Assembly: GCF_001096185.1 (NCBI RefSeq)
Contig: NZ_CRPU01000007.1
Span: 1 to 64,000 of the forward strand
Direction of reading: 5' to 3'
Source: Streptococcus pneumoniae
Lineage (GTDB): Bacteria > Bacillota > Bacilli > Lactobacillales > Streptococcaceae
Length of the DNA stretch: 64,000 nucleotides
Part shown: positions 46,279 to 57,899 of the stretch, in pieces
How positions within the stretch are numbered: position 1 is the stretch's first letter
How the letters are laid out: every line of letters begins with the position of its first letter
Notes under the pieces: model-generated
Database searches by the model: none
The model's input: only the letters and a program-made list of their open reading frames with translations
Told to the model about the DNA's origin: nothing
Made by a program: the position numbers and the translations under genes

Positions 46279-47313
46279 TTATAATTTAAAGGTTGCTACA
46301 CCGAGGATAGAACGATTTAAGTTTCTGAGAATTTGAAGACTTTGCTCAAATTTCTTATAACGAGTCACTCCGTACTCTTCAACAAGAAGGACTGTATCTC
46401 TTTCCAAAAGCGATGGCACATCTTGTAAATCTACAAAATGCATTCCTTTCAAAGTCTCTTGATTTTGTTTCAATTTATCTAGGATAGCTTTGTTTGAGCT
46501 AACGATTGTTAATTCTTGTCCAGCATTTTTGTATGACAAGACATCTGCTAGGTTAGCAATTGTTGTAATCTCTGTTACAAAATCAATTTGATACTGAGAA
46601 AAATCACCTGCTCTATTGATTGTTGGATTAAAGAGATAAACTAACACATTTCCCATCACAACCAAAATCACACAGACTACTCCAATAACAGCTAAACGGA
46701 GAATCAAATTCTTCACATTCAATCCAAGTGCTGTCTCACCATTTGCATTCAATTCTTTAGAGTTGATGGTTTCCAATTTTTCAATTTTCACATTTGCATA
46801 AGTGTGTTTAAATTTCTCAATCAATCCATCAATTTTTCGCTCTAACAAGTCATTGACATCCTTACTTGGTGTCAAAATTTTCACACCGACCCCTGCATCG
46901 TCAATCATATAGTAGACGGTCAGTTTTTTCCACCAATAATCATTCGTAGAATTTTTCAAGGTTGTTTCTGTCGTGTCTAATTCACTGGCAATTTTTTTCA
47001 ACTCACTGGGTTCTACATCATTGAAAAGATAAGCTCCATTCAAATTCCCATCAATCAATTTCCCGTAGAAATCACTATAACCACCAATTTGATGATTCAA
47101 AATCGTTTTAGCTGAATCTTCTGGAGGGGTGATTTTATAGCTGATATAAGTTGAATAACTTGTTGTGTCTTTGACAGTATTTTTATTCTTAACAGCTTTA
47201 ATTGTAAATGGTACAGCAATGAGAGCAAATAAAGCGATGAGAGCTAAAATATTTACTTTTCGTTTTTTATAAAGATTTGCAAACAAATCAGCTACTGAAT
47301 AATGTTCAAACAT
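46279..47313 (-). CDS. tarQ: Wzz-like membrane protein of teichoic acid polymerisation (TarQ-like)
   Basis: A 344-residue protein with membrane helices at about 18-38 and 205-228 and a large extracytoplasmic part between, the layout of polysaccharide copolymerases (chain-length regulators). The C-terminal cytoplasmic part (about 230-344) resembles a nucleotide-binding fold without a Walker A motif. It overlaps the TarP-like polymerase gene by eight bases. In pneumococcus I recall the gene at this place as tarQ, partner of TarP; the name rests on gene order. Confidence 0.72.
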   Translation of the reverse strand: MFEHYSVADLFANLYKKRKVNILALIALFALIAVPFTIKAVKNKNTVKDTTSYSTYISYKITPPEDSAKTILNHQIGGYSDFYGKLIDGNLNGAYLFNDVEPSELKKIASELDTTETTLKNSTNDYWWKKLTVYYMIDDAGVGVKILTPSKDVNDLLERKIDGLIEKFKHTYANVKIEKLETINSKELNANGETALGLNVKNLILRLAVIGVVCVILVVMGNVLVYLFNPTINRAGDFSQYQIDFVTEITTIANLADVLSYKNAGQELTIVSSNKAILDKLKQNQETLKGMHFVDLQDVPSLLERDTVLLVEEYGVTRYKKFEQSLQILRNLNRSILGVATFKL

Positions 47314-48775
47314 GATTTTTTTCTCCTTTGTTGAGTAGATACTGGTTCTCTTTTGTAAGCATTTTCGCTACGAATATCATCACAAGAACAATTCCCCAGA
47401 ATTGCATTGTAAATAGATTGAAGAAACTTTCTGAAAAGCTACTTCTAGGCATAAAGAATAGATTATTCAAGATGAGTAAAGACAAGGCAAATAGGATTGT
47501 TCTTGAGCGATAGGCTACTTGCAGCATGGCTATAAATAACATACCGAGTAAGAGACTAAGTAGAAAGACTCCTATCATACCATAGTCTGTATACAACTCC
47601 ATGATATAACTACTTCCGATACCGTGCCCTTTCAAGTATTCCTTGTTCAAGACAAGATAGGATAGATTGTGGGCATAACTATTACTATCAATAGCTAGCT
47701 CCACACTATTGGTTGTATGCTCAAAGGCTTTTCCTCCGAAAATGGCCCCCAAACTTCCCCTTGCAAAATAATCAAGGACAGGACCAAAAGTAAAATTACG
47801 GAAATCTCTGTAAGGTAGGCTACTGTTAAATAGAAAACCTCTAGCCAGAACACCAAAACTGGTTCCTTGTTTATAGATAAAGTCAAGTAAGATATCCCAG
47901 AAACCTGTATGGGAAAGCTGGACATTATCCCGTACATAATTGAGCACTCCCATTGCTAACATGAGAATAGGAGAACCTACAAAAATCGCTAATTTTTCTT
48001 TAAACCCAATCCATTTTCCTTTTTCAGTTTGCTCCCGCATAAAGTAATAAACAAAAGCAAATAAAATACTTAAAATAAAGGGATTTCTTGTCCCGATTGC
48101 CAAATGAATGGTATTAGCTGCAATAAAGGAGACAAGCACTGCTGTTGCCTGCAATTTCTTTGGCTTAGTTGCCAGATACATACACATTGCATAGACTGTA
48201 AAGGTAGACAAAATGTAGGTAAAATAAGGCAGTTTACTTTCAAAATTTGCATAGTAGGCATAGTAGGAAGTCTGCAAGCGATACAGGAGCCGTTCGAATA
48301 ACCGAATGAAATAGAAAGGATAGGTGAGAAGAAAAACTCCTAGCGAAACAAAGCGTAATCGCTTGATATAAACCTCTTTTAGAGAATTTCCTATATTTGC
48401 TACTTTTATTTTCTTCCTAGCTATGAAGTAACGAGCCAGGACGCCTCCTGTGGTCAAGCCCAGAATCGAAACCATGACAACTATAAAGGCAAAACGATAG
48501 GCTATGGGATGATAGGTATCCAAAGCTCCATCCCTAAAATAATCAATGGTCGGTCTTGATACCAGAAAGACAAAAATGGTTAAATAGAAAATAAAATGGA
48601 TTAAGTAATACTTGATGTCATTCCAGCAGGCAATTAAGCTACTAACCAGTAAGAACAATAAAGTAGAAAGCAAGCTAACATTGTTATTATTAAACAGATA
48701 TACAATTCCACTTACTAGCGTCAAAGCATAGCTGACTATGGTCAAACTAAATAATAATCGTTTCCCATCAATCAC
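47306..48775 (-). CDS. tarP: Teichoic acid repeat-unit polymerase (TarP-like, Wzy type)
   Basis: A 489-residue integral membrane protein with some 11-12 hydrophobic segments and a large external loop around residues 280-380, the O-antigen/Wzy-polymerase architecture. It would join teichoic acid repeat units outside the membrane before attachment to wall or lipid. Placement between a copolymerase-like gene and two glycosyltransferases plus a LicD-type gene supports the TarP assignment recalled from pneumococcus. No single diagnostic motif is known for this family. Confidence 0.78.
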   Translation of the reverse strand: MIDGKRLLFSLTIVSYALTLVSGIVYLFNNNNVSLLSTLLFLLVSSLIACWNDIKYYLIHFIFYLTIFVFLVSRPTIDYFRDGALDTYHPIAYRFAFIVVMVSILGLTTGGVLARYFIARKKIKVANIGNSLKEVYIKRLRFVSLGVFLLTYPFYFIRLFERLLYRLQTSYYAYYANFESKLPYFTYILSTFTVYAMCMYLATKPKKLQATAVLVSFIAANTIHLAIGTRNPFILSILFAFVYYFMREQTEKGKWIGFKEKLAIFVGSPILMLAMGVLNYVRDNVQLSHTGFWDILLDFIYKQGTSFGVLARGFLFNSSLPYRDFRNFTFGPVLDYFARGSLGAIFGGKAFEHTTNSVELAIDSNSYAHNLSYLVLNKEYLKGHGIGSSYIMELYTDYGMIGVFLLSLLLGMLFIAMLQVAYRSRTILFALSLLILNNLFFMPRSSFSESFFNLFTMQFWGIVLVMIFVAKMLTKENQYLLNKGEKNHV

Positions 48776-48790
48776 TCGCTCACCCCCGTT

Positions 48791-49777
48791 CTAATGTAAT
48801 TTTTTAGATTTTTCAATATTTTTTAGTAATAAGAATCGGTATAAGGAAATATTTATGAATAGAGCCAAAGCACTAATTCTTCTCCCCTTACGGAAAATTG
48901 GATTCCTAGAAATAGCAAGAGCATGGCCTTTTAAAAAACGATGAATCTGAGAATAAGCTTCAAACTGTTTATACTGATCATCTAGCAACATCTTATCCAG
49001 AATAAAGAAGTGGGCATAGGCCAATCTGAAAAAAGCGACCTCTTTCAAATCAGGATAGTTCTTCACAACTTCATTGTAAAACTTTTGGTAGATATCAATA
49101 TAGGCTAAATCCTTCTCTGCATAGGGTTTGGTCGTAATACTATCCCCTCTATGGAAATAGTAATAATAGGGTTTGGTATTAACCACGTACTTCTTGGCCA
49201 ACTTGATTAAATCAAAATGGTAATATGCATCTTCGTAAATCAATCCCTTAGGAAAGGATAGGGCAGTTGCAAGCTCTCTCTTGATTAGCTTATTACAAAT
49301 CGTTCCAGGTATTTTTTCACCTATGAGGTATTCCCTTAGAAATGTTTGGGAATCACAGACAAAATAGTCATCCTGATTGGCTGACTGTGGGCTTTCATCA
49401 TTAGCATAGACATTCATGACACCACAGCTTGAAACATCCGCATCTTCTTGAACTAATTGCTCATATAAGCTCTGAATCATTTCTGGATGGATATAATCAT
49501 CTGAGTCAATAAAAATCAGATAATCCCCCTGAGCCTGCTTCATCCCATCATTTCGTGCTTGTGACAATCCTTCATTCTTTTTATGAAGTACTGACACCCT
49601 GTCATCTTGTTCAGCGATTGAATCACACAAGCGACCACTTTCATCTGTTGCACCATCATCAACAAGAATAATTTCCAGATTCTGATAGGTCTGCTTCTGA
49701 ATGGAAGCTATCGATTTTTCTAGGTACTGCGCCACGTTATAGACTGGCACAATGACACTAATTAATGCAGTTTCCAT
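48791..49777 (-). CDS. Family 2 glycosyltransferase of teichoic acid synthesis
   Basis: A 328-residue GT-A enzyme: SVIVPVYNVAQYLEKSIASI at the start, ILVDDGATDESG (first Asp pair) and the DxD-type IFIDSDDYIHPEM near residue 90. A basic hydrophobic C-terminus (SLYRFLLLKNI) may contact the membrane. Acts in assembling the repeat unit; the sugar is not readable. One base separates it from the GT4 gene upstream. Confidence 0.88.
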   Translation of the reverse strand: METALISVIVPVYNVAQYLEKSIASIQKQTYQNLEIILVDDGATDESGRLCDSIAEQDDRVSVLHKKNEGLSQARNDGMKQAQGDYLIFIDSDDYIHPEMIQSLYEQLVQEDADVSSCGVMNVYANDESPQSANQDDYFVCDSQTFLREYLIGEKIPGTICNKLIKRELATALSFPKGLIYEDAYYHFDLIKLAKKYVVNTKPYYYYFHRGDSITTKPYAEKDLAYIDIYQKFYNEVVKNYPDLKEVAFFRLAYAHFFILDKMLLDDQYKQFEAYSQIHRFLKGHALAISRNPIFRKGRRISALALFINISLYRFLLLKNIEKSKKLH

Positions 49778-49778
49778 G

Positions 49779-50882
49779 CTACTCCTCTAATAGTTTTTCT
49801 ACTTGTTCGATTTGTTTGGCAATTGTGAATTGTTGAATGAATTGGCTAGCCTCATCGACATCAAAGTTTGAGGCAGAAGTCATATAGTTCGTAATTGCCT
49901 GAGCTGCCTCTTGATTGCTCTCAATAATTTGTCCAAATCGTCCTTCTTGGGATAATTCCTCAGCCCCTCCAACGTCCGTAGAGACAAAAGGAAGTCCCAG
50001 ACTCAAGGCTTCCACATACACCCCAGGAAAACCTTCTTGTTTAGACATAGACAAGAGGACCTTCATCTGAGACAAATACTGGTATGGATTTTTTTGATAA
50101 CCAAGGAAATGCACATAGTCTTCAAGCTCATACTCTTTAACTCGTTTTTTCAATTCCTCTTCCATATCACCAGCCCCGATAAAATAGAGATGATAGTTTT
50201 TTCCCTCTTGGTGTAATAATCGTATCACTTCCACCACACGGTCAGAACCCTTATTTTCCTCAATCCGTCCGATAGTACAGATACTTTGAGGAGCAATCTC
50301 GATGTCGATCTTCTCTTGAGATTTTTCTAGGATAGTCTTAAAATCATATCCATTGTAGACCGTCTGTAGTTTCGAAGCATAATCTGGATAGACTTCCTTG
50401 ATAGAATTGCTAGTCTTTTTTGAAATTCCTACAATGGTATCCGCAGCATCCAACTGGCGTCTATGTGATTCTCTTTTGGAGCTATCCTTAAGAAATTCTT
50501 CGATACTTCCATGAATCCAAGAGATTTTCTTGACTTCTCTTCTTTTAGAGAACAACAGTGGTGGATTCATAATGGTAAAGGAAACTTCAACATCATAATC
50601 ATCTTTCACCAGTAAGCGACGTGTCAATCTTGGAAAATAAATTCTCATTCTCCACAAAAAAGCTCGTAACCATCTGGCTTGGCGATAATCTTGAAGGGAT
50701 TTTAAAATGCCTACATGCTTGGGAACAGATTCGTATCCCTTATCAAAGTGCTCCATTTCCAGAATATCAATATCATACTTTTCTGGATCCAGATTTGAAA
50801 CAATGGTAGACAGAATCTTCTCTGCGCCACCTCCGAGAGAAAAAGACCACATAAAAAATAAAATTTTTTTCTTAGCCACCAT
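49779..50882 (-). CDS. Family 4 glycosyltransferase of teichoic acid synthesis
   Basis: A 367-residue GT-B enzyme with FMWSFSLGGGAEKILSTI at the N-terminus and the family-1/4 core EGFPGVYVEALSLGLPFV with FVSTDVGGAEEL. I chose ATG 50882, preceded by GGGAG; the longer ATG at 50936 would be deep inside the LicD3-like gene. It overlaps that gene by 11 bases, so they are coupled. Substrate unknown. Confidence 0.9.
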   Translation of the reverse strand: MVAKKKILFFMWSFSLGGGAEKILSTIVSNLDPEKYDIDILEMEHFDKGYESVPKHVGILKSLQDYRQARWLRAFLWRMRIYFPRLTRRLLVKDDYDVEVSFTIMNPPLLFSKRREVKKISWIHGSIEEFLKDSSKRESHRRQLDAADTIVGISKKTSNSIKEVYPDYASKLQTVYNGYDFKTILEKSQEKIDIEIAPQSICTIGRIEENKGSDRVVEVIRLLHQEGKNYHLYFIGAGDMEEELKKRVKEYELEDYVHFLGYQKNPYQYLSQMKVLLSMSKQEGFPGVYVEALSLGLPFVSTDVGGAEELSQEGRFGQIIESNQEAAQAITNYMTSASNFDVDEASQFIQQFTIAKQIEQVEKLLEE

Positions 50883-51717
50883 ATTCTCCCTTGTATTCTG
50901 TATAAGACTTATCCATATCAGCGATGACAGCATCATGATGCGGTAGCTGCTTGTCTGCTGGTGGTGGTGTCATATAATCTCCAAAAGCAGTGCTGAGATA
51001 GGCATCGTAGCCAACTGGAATAGGCATCTCTGTTCCTTCAAAGGGCAAGAAAATATTATCCTCAAAAGATGCGATTAGGTACTTGTTTCTCATGTAGCCA
51101 GGACCTGAGCATAGTTCCGTGATTCCATCGCTCTCAGCCAAACCATATTTGGTCATTTCTTTCTCAGCTTTTTTCCAAATGTGATAACGGAGAGATTTTG
51201 GTGTCACGCCCAGTAAAATGCGGCTTCCCCATTTCATAAGAGCACCATGCTTTTCTGGAATAGTTTGGGCACAAAAGAGTGAATAGATCAGTGCCCAACG
51301 AACCTGTTTCTTCCGCTCAGCTGGATTTTTCGGATAATAATCCAAAGGCAAGACATCCAAGGCCAGACCATGTGGCAAATCCAAATCCTGCTGATAAGGT
51401 TTAATGCAGGTCGTTTCCTTGTCACGAATAGTAATAAACAGATTGCGGTCTACAAAATCCTTGTTACTCTTTGATAAGAAATAACGTTCATCTGCATAAA
51501 GAGGCCATAATTCTGCTAATTTCTCATAATCTTTACGAGGCATAAAAAAGTCTAGGTCGTCATCCCAAGGAATAAAGCCCTTGTTTCGAAGGGCACCAAT
51601 AGCACCTCCCCCACAGAGGTAACAAAGTAAATCATGTTCCTTGCAAAAGGCAACAAAATATTCAGCCATCTCCAGACTACGATCCTGAATTGCTTTTAAA
51701 TCAGTCATATTGTTCAT
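50872..51717 (-). CDS. licD3: LicD-family phosphotransferase (LicD3-like)
   Basis: A 281-residue LicD protein transferring phosphocholine or a related phospho-group to teichoic acid. The motif GFIPWDDDLDFFMPRKDYEKL (about residues 48-68) holds the DDDxD metal site; LRNKG precedes it. The position at the head of the TarPQ cluster matches licD3 of pneumococcus. Alternative start at residue 4 (base 51708). It starts a five-gene transcript ending at 46279 and sits 125 bases from psr's terminator. Confidence 0.86.
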   Translation of the reverse strand: MNNMTDLKAIQDRSLEMAEYFVAFCKEHDLLCYLCGGGAIGALRNKGFIPWDDDLDFFMPRKDYEKLAELWPLYADERYFLSKSNKDFVDRNLFITIRDKETTCIKPYQQDLDLPHGLALDVLPLDYYPKNPAERKKQVRWALIYSLFCAQTIPEKHGALMKWGSRILLGVTPKSLRYHIWKKAEKEMTKYGLAESDGITELCSGPGYMRNKYLIASFEDNIFLPFEGTEMPIPVGYDAYLSTAFGDYMTPPPADKQLPHHDAVIADMDKSYTEYKGEYGG

Positions 51718-51740
51718 TATTCTTTCTATCGTATCGTTTC

Positions 51741-51746
51741 ATTATA
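51741..51746 (-). promoter_or_regulatory. Extended -10 promoter of the teichoic acid cluster
   Basis: Reverse strand TATAAT with TGG directly before it, about 24 bases upstream of the licD3-like start. No good -35 is visible, as is usual for extended -10 sites. Confidence 0.5.
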
Positions 51747-51781
51747 CCACAAATAGGGGGTGAAAATCTATTGCAGACTGT

Positions 51782-51829
51782 AAAAAATCAAAGCCTGACT
51801 GCTAGATAAATAGCCTTCAAGCTTTGATT
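51782..51829 (-). terminator. Terminator of the aroA-aroK-pheA-psr operon
   Basis: AATCAAAGC and GCTTTGATT (reverse strand) around a 26-base loop, then six Us; 14 bases past the psr stop. Confidence 0.8.
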
Positions 51830-51842
51830 CTCCCATCTTATT

Positions 51843-53117
51843 TTATCTCAAACCCATCTGAGATAATTTATTCTGATATTTGTTTTGATCAACCAGCAAG
51901 CCCAAGCCTCCATAAACATCATAGGCATCTACCCAGTCACCCAGTTCTGGAATCGTCAATTTTTCAATACCATTTTTTGCTCCATCCAAAACAGATAAAC
52001 CGTTTGTTAGGAGGAAAGTATAGGGTGCGTTGGTTGAGGTCATAGCAAAAACCTTTCCAAGAGCTTCAGAACCAGTGAAAAGTTTAGTGGGATCTTTAAT
52101 TTGCTCTAAAATTGCTGTTAAAACTTGCTGCTGTCTTTTGGTACGGCCGTAATCCGCCTCATCGTCATCACGGAAACGAGCATAATTGAGCAGGGTCGAG
52201 CCATTCATCTGCTGCTTCCCGACTTTGATGGTTTGGGTTGGAGACTCAGTCTCAGTCGCATGTAAATCATCTCCGACTGTAGCTTCTGTTAGTGGACGCC
52301 CATTCAATGTTGAAAATTGAGCATCAATTGTCACCCCATCAGGGAAAAGCGTGTCAATCGCTGTGGCAAAGGCCTGAAAATCGACCAAGGCATAGTACTT
52401 AATGTCTAAGTCAAAATTATCTTTCAGGACTTGACGAACCATTTCTGCCCCTTTTTGCCCCTCTTGTTCTCCTAACTCATAGGCTACGTTTAACTTGTTA
52501 TCCGTCTGTTTTCTACCGTTAATGACTTGGCTATAACCGTCTATATAAACCAAATTATCACGCATGAAACTGACTAGCTTGATTTTCTTATCTGAGCCGC
52601 CAACATTTAATACCATAATAGAGTCCGTCCGCGTCTCAGCACTATTTTGACCAATTCGACCGTCCGTCCCCATGATCAAAATATTAACCCCGTCTCTAGT
52701 GTCCTGACCATTAAAGACTTGAACCTGTGCTGCCTTAGCATCAGCAGTTTTCTTTGCGCTAGCATCTTGGTAACCACGCAAAAACATGAATACCATGGCC
52801 AAAGCCACACAGACCAGAAGAGAGAAAATCACCATAAAAATGCGTTTAAGACGGAGCTTCCGTCTTTTCTTTTTGGGAGGAGCAGAGTGTGCTTGTGATT
52901 TGGATTGTGAGCGACTCCGGTTCGCATAGCTTGGTAAGTCAACCTGCTCTTCTCTTTCTTGTTCCAAGCTAGAACTACTATTTCCCCTAGCAAGAGTTAG
53001 CTTTTCTTGCAAATAGGCAAACTCATTTTTTTCTCTCTCATTGAGATAGTGAATATTTTTTAGCAAATAATCATAACGTAATTTTTCATGATGACTGAGA
53101 GGATTTTCTTTACTCAT
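51843..53117 (-). CDS. psr: LCP-family cell-wall ligase Psr
   Basis: A 424-residue LytR-CpsA-Psr protein that attaches teichoic acid or capsule polymers to peptidoglycan. A cytoplasmic Ser/Lys-rich part (1-90) is followed by one helix (about 93-116, FMVIFSLLVCVALAMVFMFL) and the LCP domain with NILIMGTDGR, ETRTDSIMVLNV, FMRDNLVYIDG and LNYARFRDDDEADYGRTKRQ (conserved Arg/Asp cluster). It follows pheA with a 4-base overlap, so it is transcribed with the aromatic genes although its role is in the wall. Confidence 0.93.
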   Translation of the reverse strand: MSKENPLSHHEKLRYDYLLKNIHYLNEREKNEFAYLQEKLTLARGNSSSSLEQEREEQVDLPSYANRSRSQSKSQAHSAPPKKKRRKLRLKRIFMVIFSLLVCVALAMVFMFLRGYQDASAKKTADAKAAQVQVFNGQDTRDGVNILIMGTDGRIGQNSAETRTDSIMVLNVGGSDKKIKLVSFMRDNLVYIDGYSQVINGRKQTDNKLNVAYELGEQEGQKGAEMVRQVLKDNFDLDIKYYALVDFQAFATAIDTLFPDGVTIDAQFSTLNGRPLTEATVGDDLHATETESPTQTIKVGKQQMNGSTLLNYARFRDDDEADYGRTKRQQQVLTAILEQIKDPTKLFTGSEALGKVFAMTSTNAPYTFLLTNGLSVLDGAKNGIEKLTIPELGDWVDAYDVYGGLGLLVDQNKYQNKLSQMGLR

Positions 53118-53958
53118 CTTCTCTCCTTTCCATGGTCTGATATTGGATAAATCGGATAGGCACCCAGAACTTTATACTGGATTCCAATCGCTTCTAGTTC
53201 TTTTTGGGCAAAGTGAACCAAGTCCTTATCAGTATAGTCCACATCGATAATAAAAAAGTATTCTCCCAGTGCTGTCTTGAGTGGACGACTTTCAATTTTT
53301 GTCAGGTCAATTCCTCGCCAAGCAAAGGTTGAAAGAGCCTTGTAGAGTGCACCTGGAAGGTTGTCAGGTAAGGTCAAGGCCAAACTCATTTTCTCAGTTT
53401 GTGCTTGCAAGGGAATAGCTGCACCTTCAGCTCCCAGAACCCAGAAACGTGTGAAATTAGCTTCCATTTCCTGAATATCCTCGGCAATCAGTTCTAAGCC
53501 ATATTCTTCAGCAGAACTTCTAGGTGCAATTGCTGCAAAGGGCTGGTCTGGATGTTCGGAAATATAGCGAGCCGCATAGGCTGTACTAGCAGTCACCTCG
53601 ATTTGAGCCTCTGGATACTGTTCATCGATGAATTTCTTTCCTTGAGCCAAGGCCTGTGGATGAGAAAAAATCTTTTCAATCTTAGTATGACCCGGAACCA
53701 CCATTAACTGCTGATGAATAGGCTGAACAATTTCTGCCACTGCTTGAATGCGAGCCTGATGAAAAAGGTAGTCCAAGGTTTCATGAACACTACCCTCGAT
53801 AGAATTTTCAACTGGCACCACAGAATAGTCCACCAAGCCTTGCTCATAGGCCTTGATGACATCTGTAATATTGGCAAAGGCCTGCAATTCCTCATGAGGA
53901 AAAGCTGTCTGCACAACATGGTGTGAAAATGATCCCTTGGGACCTAGATAAGCAATTT

Positions 53959-53962
<4 letters not shown>
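53114..53962 (-). CDS. pheA: Prephenate dehydratase
   Basis: Turns prephenate into phenylpyruvate. The 282-residue protein has the catalytic domain (1-180) with YLGPKGSFSHHVVQTAF, VPVENSIEGSVHETLD and the TRFWVLG motif, and a C-terminal ACT domain (about 195-275) with LALTLPDNLPGALYKAL and ESRPLKTALGEYFF for phenylalanine feedback. There is no fused chorismate mutase. It overlaps aroK upstream and psr downstream by four bases each. Confidence 0.96.
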
Positions 53963-56141
<2,179 letters not shown>

Positions 56142-56194
56142 GATTTTCTCCTTATTTATTTCTTTTAAAATTACTAGTCACTCTGTGGTCATTA

Positions 56195-56776
56195 TTATTG
56201 TGCAATCACTTTTATATGACCTCTTGAATATCCATTGCTTAATTCCTTATCTGGTATATACTCGATCTTCAAAGTTCCTAAATTAGAACCTGTTTTTATT
56301 TCATTTGACATAAGATTATCAAAATAGTTATTTATCTCATCATCAGATAAGGATGATTCAATCGATTTAACAATATCATGAAATACTTCTTTCATTCCTG
56401 TAATACCAGATTCACTATTTTCATTTGTCTGATTTATTGTTACATTGATTTTATCAGTATCATTTGCATGTAAAAGTTCCAAGTAGTATCCGTAGCTTGA
56501 TGCGAAGTATTTTATTTTTATATTTCCTTTTTTGATATTTTCTAATGGACTATTAGAATTTTGATTATAGCTATTAATAAAATCATTAATAATTCTATCG
56601 TCTACATACTTTGAATTGGTTTTCTCTGAACTTGTTTCTTTCTTAGATGGTTCATTTTTTGTCTCGACACTTGCTTCTGAATTAGTTTTCACATCTTTTT
56701 TAACAGCACAAGCACTAAGCAGGATAAAAGAAATAAAGATAATACCAAATATTAATTTAAATTTTATTTTTGACAT
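56195..56776 (-). CDS. Small lipoprotein of unknown function, inserted between tyrA and ylbF
   Basis: A 193-residue lipoprotein: membrane signal with lipobox LLSACAV (Cys at residue 23), then a Lys/Glu/Ser-rich linker (about 25-60) and a soluble alpha/beta domain of unknown fold. I do not recognise the family. It is more AT-rich than tyrA and ylbF, and from memory absent at this place in pneumococcus. AAGGAGAAAATT precedes the ATG; this region repeats that of ylbF with one difference in 22 bases. Confidence 0.85.
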   Translation of the reverse strand: MSKIKFKLIFGIIFISFILLSACAVKKDVKTNSEASVETKNEPSKKETSSEKTNSKYVDDRIINDFINSYNQNSNSPLENIKKGNIKIKYFASSYGYYLELLHANDTDKINVTINQTNENSESGITGMKEVFHDIVKSIESSLSDDEINNYFDNLMSNEIKTGSNLGTLKIEYIPDKELSNGYSRGHIKVIAQ

Positions 56777-56786
56777 AATTTTCTCC

Positions 56787-57890
56787 TTATTTGATGACGA
56801 CTGTGTAGTCTGTTTTTTCTGTTATGAGATGCTCAGCTCTTTCCAAGTCTTGAGCGTTTTTAAATGAAATTTGTAGGATTCCGTGAATATCTTCACGGTT
56901 TTCCTCATTAATATGAATATTGACCAAGGAAGTTCCTCGTAGCAATTCCAAAATCCTCAAGATGACATCTTCTTCATCGGGAACGTCAACATAGAGGTCG
57001 TAAGAACTGTCCACTCCACCACGCTTATGGATTTCCATGGCCTGGCGTTGTTCACGCGCTTGGTTGAAAAAGTTCCATATATGCTCCTCATCCCCCTTGC
57101 TGATGGCTTGACCAACCTCATCCAACCGTTCCTTGAAATCCTCAATGCGGTCTAGAATAGTCTCACGATTGGACAAGAGAATGGAGGTCCACATACCTGG
57201 TTCGCTTTCCGCAATTCGGGTCATATCTCGAAAACCACCTGCCGCAAAGCGCCTTGCCATCTCATGTTCTTGAGCATAGACCGCGGTCTGTTCCATGAGA
57301 CTAGAAGCCAAAATATGAGGAAAATGGCTAATCTGAGAAGTGACACGGTCATGCTCCTTGGCATTAATTTCGATAAAACGAGCATGAAGACCTGAAAGCA
57401 GATCCTTCATTTCCTCAAGCGTATCCTGACCTGTCAGACTCGAAGGTGTAAAGATATAATAGGCATTTTCAAAAAGATTGACATCCGCAGAAGCAGCTCC
57501 TGTCTTGTGACTACCAGCCATGGGATGAGCCCCGACAAAGCGAACAGGTTTGCCAGCCAAATATTGCTCCGCCGCATCCACAATAGCTGACTTGGTCGAA
57601 CCGGCATCTGAAATAATCACGCCTTCTTTCAAATCCAAGTTAGCCAACTCCTTAATGAAAGCAATAGTTTGTTTGATTGGCAAGCTGAGAATGATGATAT
57701 CCGCAAGAGGAGCAAAACTGGCAAAATCATCTGTTGCACGGTCAATCATGCCTTCTTTCAAAGCAATATCTCTCGAAGCTTGACTGCGATTATAACCTAA
57801 AATTTCATAATCTGGATGATCACGTTTGATACCAAGTGCCATAGAGGCACCAATCAAACCAAGACCTGCGATATAGATTGTTTTTGCCAT
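56787..57890 (-). CDS. tyrA: Prephenate dehydrogenase
   Basis: Oxidises prephenate to 4-hydroxyphenylpyruvate. The 367-residue protein begins IYIAGLGLIGASMALGIKRD (NAD loop), has AHPMAGSHKTGAASADVNLF with the catalytic His, and a C-terminal ACT domain (about 295-367) starting VDVPDEEDVILRILELL. It comes nine bases after aroC. The inserted lipoprotein follows ten bases after its stop. Confidence 0.95.
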   Translation of the reverse strand: MAKTIYIAGLGLIGASMALGIKRDHPDYEILGYNRSQASRDIALKEGMIDRATDDFASFAPLADIIILSLPIKQTIAFIKELANLDLKEGVIISDAGSTKSAIVDAAEQYLAGKPVRFVGAHPMAGSHKTGAASADVNLFENAYYIFTPSSLTGQDTLEEMKDLLSGLHARFIEINAKEHDRVTSQISHFPHILASSLMEQTAVYAQEHEMARRFAAGGFRDMTRIAESEPGMWTSILLSNRETILDRIEDFKERLDEVGQAISKGDEEHIWNFFNQAREQRQAMEIHKRGGVDSSYDLYVDVPDEEDVILRILELLRGTSLVNIHINEENREDIHGILQISFKNAQDLERAEHLITEKTDYTVVIK

Positions 57891-57899
57891 AGGAACTCC